DNA of 64,000 nt from Marinomonas ostreistagni (lineage in GTDB: Bacteria > Pseudomonadota > Gammaproteobacteria > Pseudomonadales > Marinomonadaceae): NCBI RefSeq assembly GCF_016888445.1, contig NZ_JAFEKF010000005.1, positions 62,001 to 126,000 on the forward strand, in the 5' to 3' direction. The notes below the pieces were generated by a model, which ran no database searches, was not told the DNA's origin, and saw only the letters and a program-made list of their open reading frames with translations. The translations under genes were made by a program, and so were the position numbers. Below, piece after piece: positions 62,986 through 64,000 of this stretch (position 1 is the stretch's first letter; every line of letters begins with the position of its first letter).

Positions 62986-64000
62986 ATGAAAGTACGGCCT
63001 ACTCTGTCTGCTCCAGGCTTTCATCGTATTGGTGTACGTCTCAATATCGTGTTGCTGGGGATTATCAGCTTCTTTTTGATCGCCTGCGGCTACGGTATTT
63101 GGACTCTGAACACCCAAGCAGAACAGTTTCGCTCATTGACCAACACCTACTATGATCGCGCTATGTTGGCAGCCGAGCTGTCACGCGATGCAGAGCTGAT
63201 TGCCACACAAGCGATGGAAAAGGCCGTCACCCAACGCTTAGGAAACATCGATGCCAATATTTTACAGTCTGATATCACGCGTATGTTTAGCGTCGCGCGC
63301 AATAAGTTAACCACCAACGATGCTCAAGAAGAGCAAATCCTCCAAGAGATTGATCGCCTCACTGAGCCCTATTTCAGTAAACTGACTGAGTTTTACCAAA
63401 CCATCGAACAACAGCAGCGCCTCAAGCGCTCGATGGATCAAATCATTCGTGCCACGGAACAAGCTCAGAACCAATTAGCCGAGGCATCGGCCTCAGCTTT
63501 TAATAAGCATTTACAGCAGCTTAATGGCGCTCTTTTGCTGATGTTCCAAGCGGACCGACCAGGCTTGCTCGCACGCCGTCAACAGCAATTGGAGCAGGCG
63601 CTGATAAACCTTAATAACCTGTCGGATTTGACACCTTCACAACAAAATCTTCGTACAGTCGCGCAAGGTTATGTCGCCGAGGCACGTTTACTACAAGAGC
63701 AACTGAGTCAAGCGGACCTGATTACTCTAGCAGCCATGCGCGAAACACGCTTGTACGCGCAACGCCTGAGTAGTGCCTGTTATGATTTCTATCTGCTGGT
63801 TAAGCAAGGCGCCGAAAAAGCTGCATTGCAGCATACCCAATACACAGACTCAGTCACCCGCAACATGGCTATTTTAAGTGTACTGTTAATCGCCTTAATC
63901 GCACTTGCATACTGGCTTATCCAACACTTTATTATTCACCGTCTCAACCACTTAAGCACTGTGATGCTGCAACACAAAGAAGGGAATCCTCAGCCTATTC
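62986..64000 (+). CDS. Membrane sensor protein, N-terminal part (partial)
   Basis: The first 338 residues of a protein that continues beyond the window. Helix about 17-38 (VLLGIISFFLIACGYGIW), a large periplasmic helical domain (about 39-283) of TorS/Tar-like four-helix bundle type, helix about 288-308 (AILSVLLIALIALAYWL), and the start of a HAMP-like linker (HRLNHLSTVML). The domain beyond is unknown (histidine kinase, GGDEF or chemoreceptor). Starts 12 bases after the binding protein, indicating co-transcription and direct functional coupling, as with TorT and TorS. No ribosome-site conflict. Confidence 0.85.
   Translation, partial: MKVRPTLSAPGFHRIGVRLNIVLLGIISFFLIACGYGIWTLNTQAEQFRSLTNTYYDRAMLAAELSRDAELIATQAMEKAVTQRLGNIDANILQSDITRMFSVARNKLTTNDAQEEQILQEIDRLTEPYFSKLTEFYQTIEQQQRLKRSMDQIIRATEQAQNQLAEASASAFNKHLQQLNGALLLMFQADRPGLLARRQQQLEQALINLNNLSDLTPSQQNLRTVAQGYVAEARLLQEQLSQADLITLAAMRETRLYAQRLSSACYDFYLLVKQGAEKAALQHTQYTDSVTRNMAILSVLLIALIALAYWLIQHFIIHRLNHLSTVMLQHKEGNPQPI

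Noticed and set aside
1..64000. tRNA, rRNA, prophage, transposase, toxin-antitoxin or CRISPR genes
   Set aside because: None recognised; tRNA absence was judged by eye only.

Overview
The window looks like a chromosomal segment of a free-living, probably marine gammaproteobacterium of Oceanospirillales/Pseudomonas-like affinity. The gene order malic enzyme, thermonuclease, rpmE, priA, SPOR protein, hslV, hslU, DUF971, ubiJ, and the divergent rpiA/ilvA pair, resemble Pseudomonas and relatives. Several independent high-affinity uptake systems (TctABC, TRAP, Na+ symporter, ethanolamine permease) suit a marine heterotroph. The species assignment is inference. No tRNA, rRNA, CRISPR array, prophage or transposase gene was seen.

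Layout. 1-3.8 kb: 5' part of glycogen phosphorylase, a LigB-type dioxygenase and an alanine/glycine:cation symporter. 3.8-9.4 kb: a PPOX-type flavoprotein and a compact ethanolamine locus (AraC regulator, eutB, eutC, ethanolamine permease) without microcompartment genes. 9.4-16.7 kb: a predicted Fur-controlled unit (DUF4856 protein plus sterol-desaturase-like enzyme), a tripartite tricarboxylate transporter (tctC-tctB-tctA) and an OmpA porin. 17-25.7 kb: housekeeping core (malic enzyme, nuclease, rpmE, priA, SPOR protein, hslVU with a textbook heat-shock promoter, DUF971, ubiJ). 25.7-35 kb: a membrane GGDEF-EAL protein, argS, ilvA, rpiA, a ZntB-like transporter and fbp, with three long inverted-repeat elements in the gaps. 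35-47 kb: a FucP-type permease, two SpoIIAA-like paralogues, a C39-like protein, RhlE, RecQ, a 2OG-Fe(II) oxygenase, a diguanylate cyclase, a YdhF-like reductase, an HPP protein and a luciferase-like monooxygenase. 47-54 kb: a histidine kinase/HD-GYP pair, a KSI-like/GNAT/nitrilase operon, yaeQ and a yqjDEK-like membrane-stress cluster. 54-64 kb: a DadA-like oxidase divergent from a TRAP transporter, a PAS-GGDEF-EAL protein, a small secreted protein, an Ile-dioxygenase-like enzyme, and an orphan solute-binding protein followed by a membrane sensor cut by the window end.

How parts work together. Ethanolamine is imported by the permease and split by EutBC to acetaldehyde and ammonia under the divergent AraC regulator. 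FBPase, ribose-5-phosphate isomerase, malic enzyme and glycogen phosphorylase serve central carbon flow. Four c-di-GMP proteins plus a GAF kinase indicate strong second-messenger control. Two intergenic regions share an almost identical RpoH-like promoter, which suggests that the KSI/GNAT/nitrilase operon belongs to the heat-shock regulon with hslVU.

The best candidates for something new are the rpmE terminator that doubles as the signal-peptide coding sequence of the next gene, the family of long hairpin elements with CATGGATG cores, the orphan binding-protein/sensor pair at the right end, and the second RpoH-like promoter.
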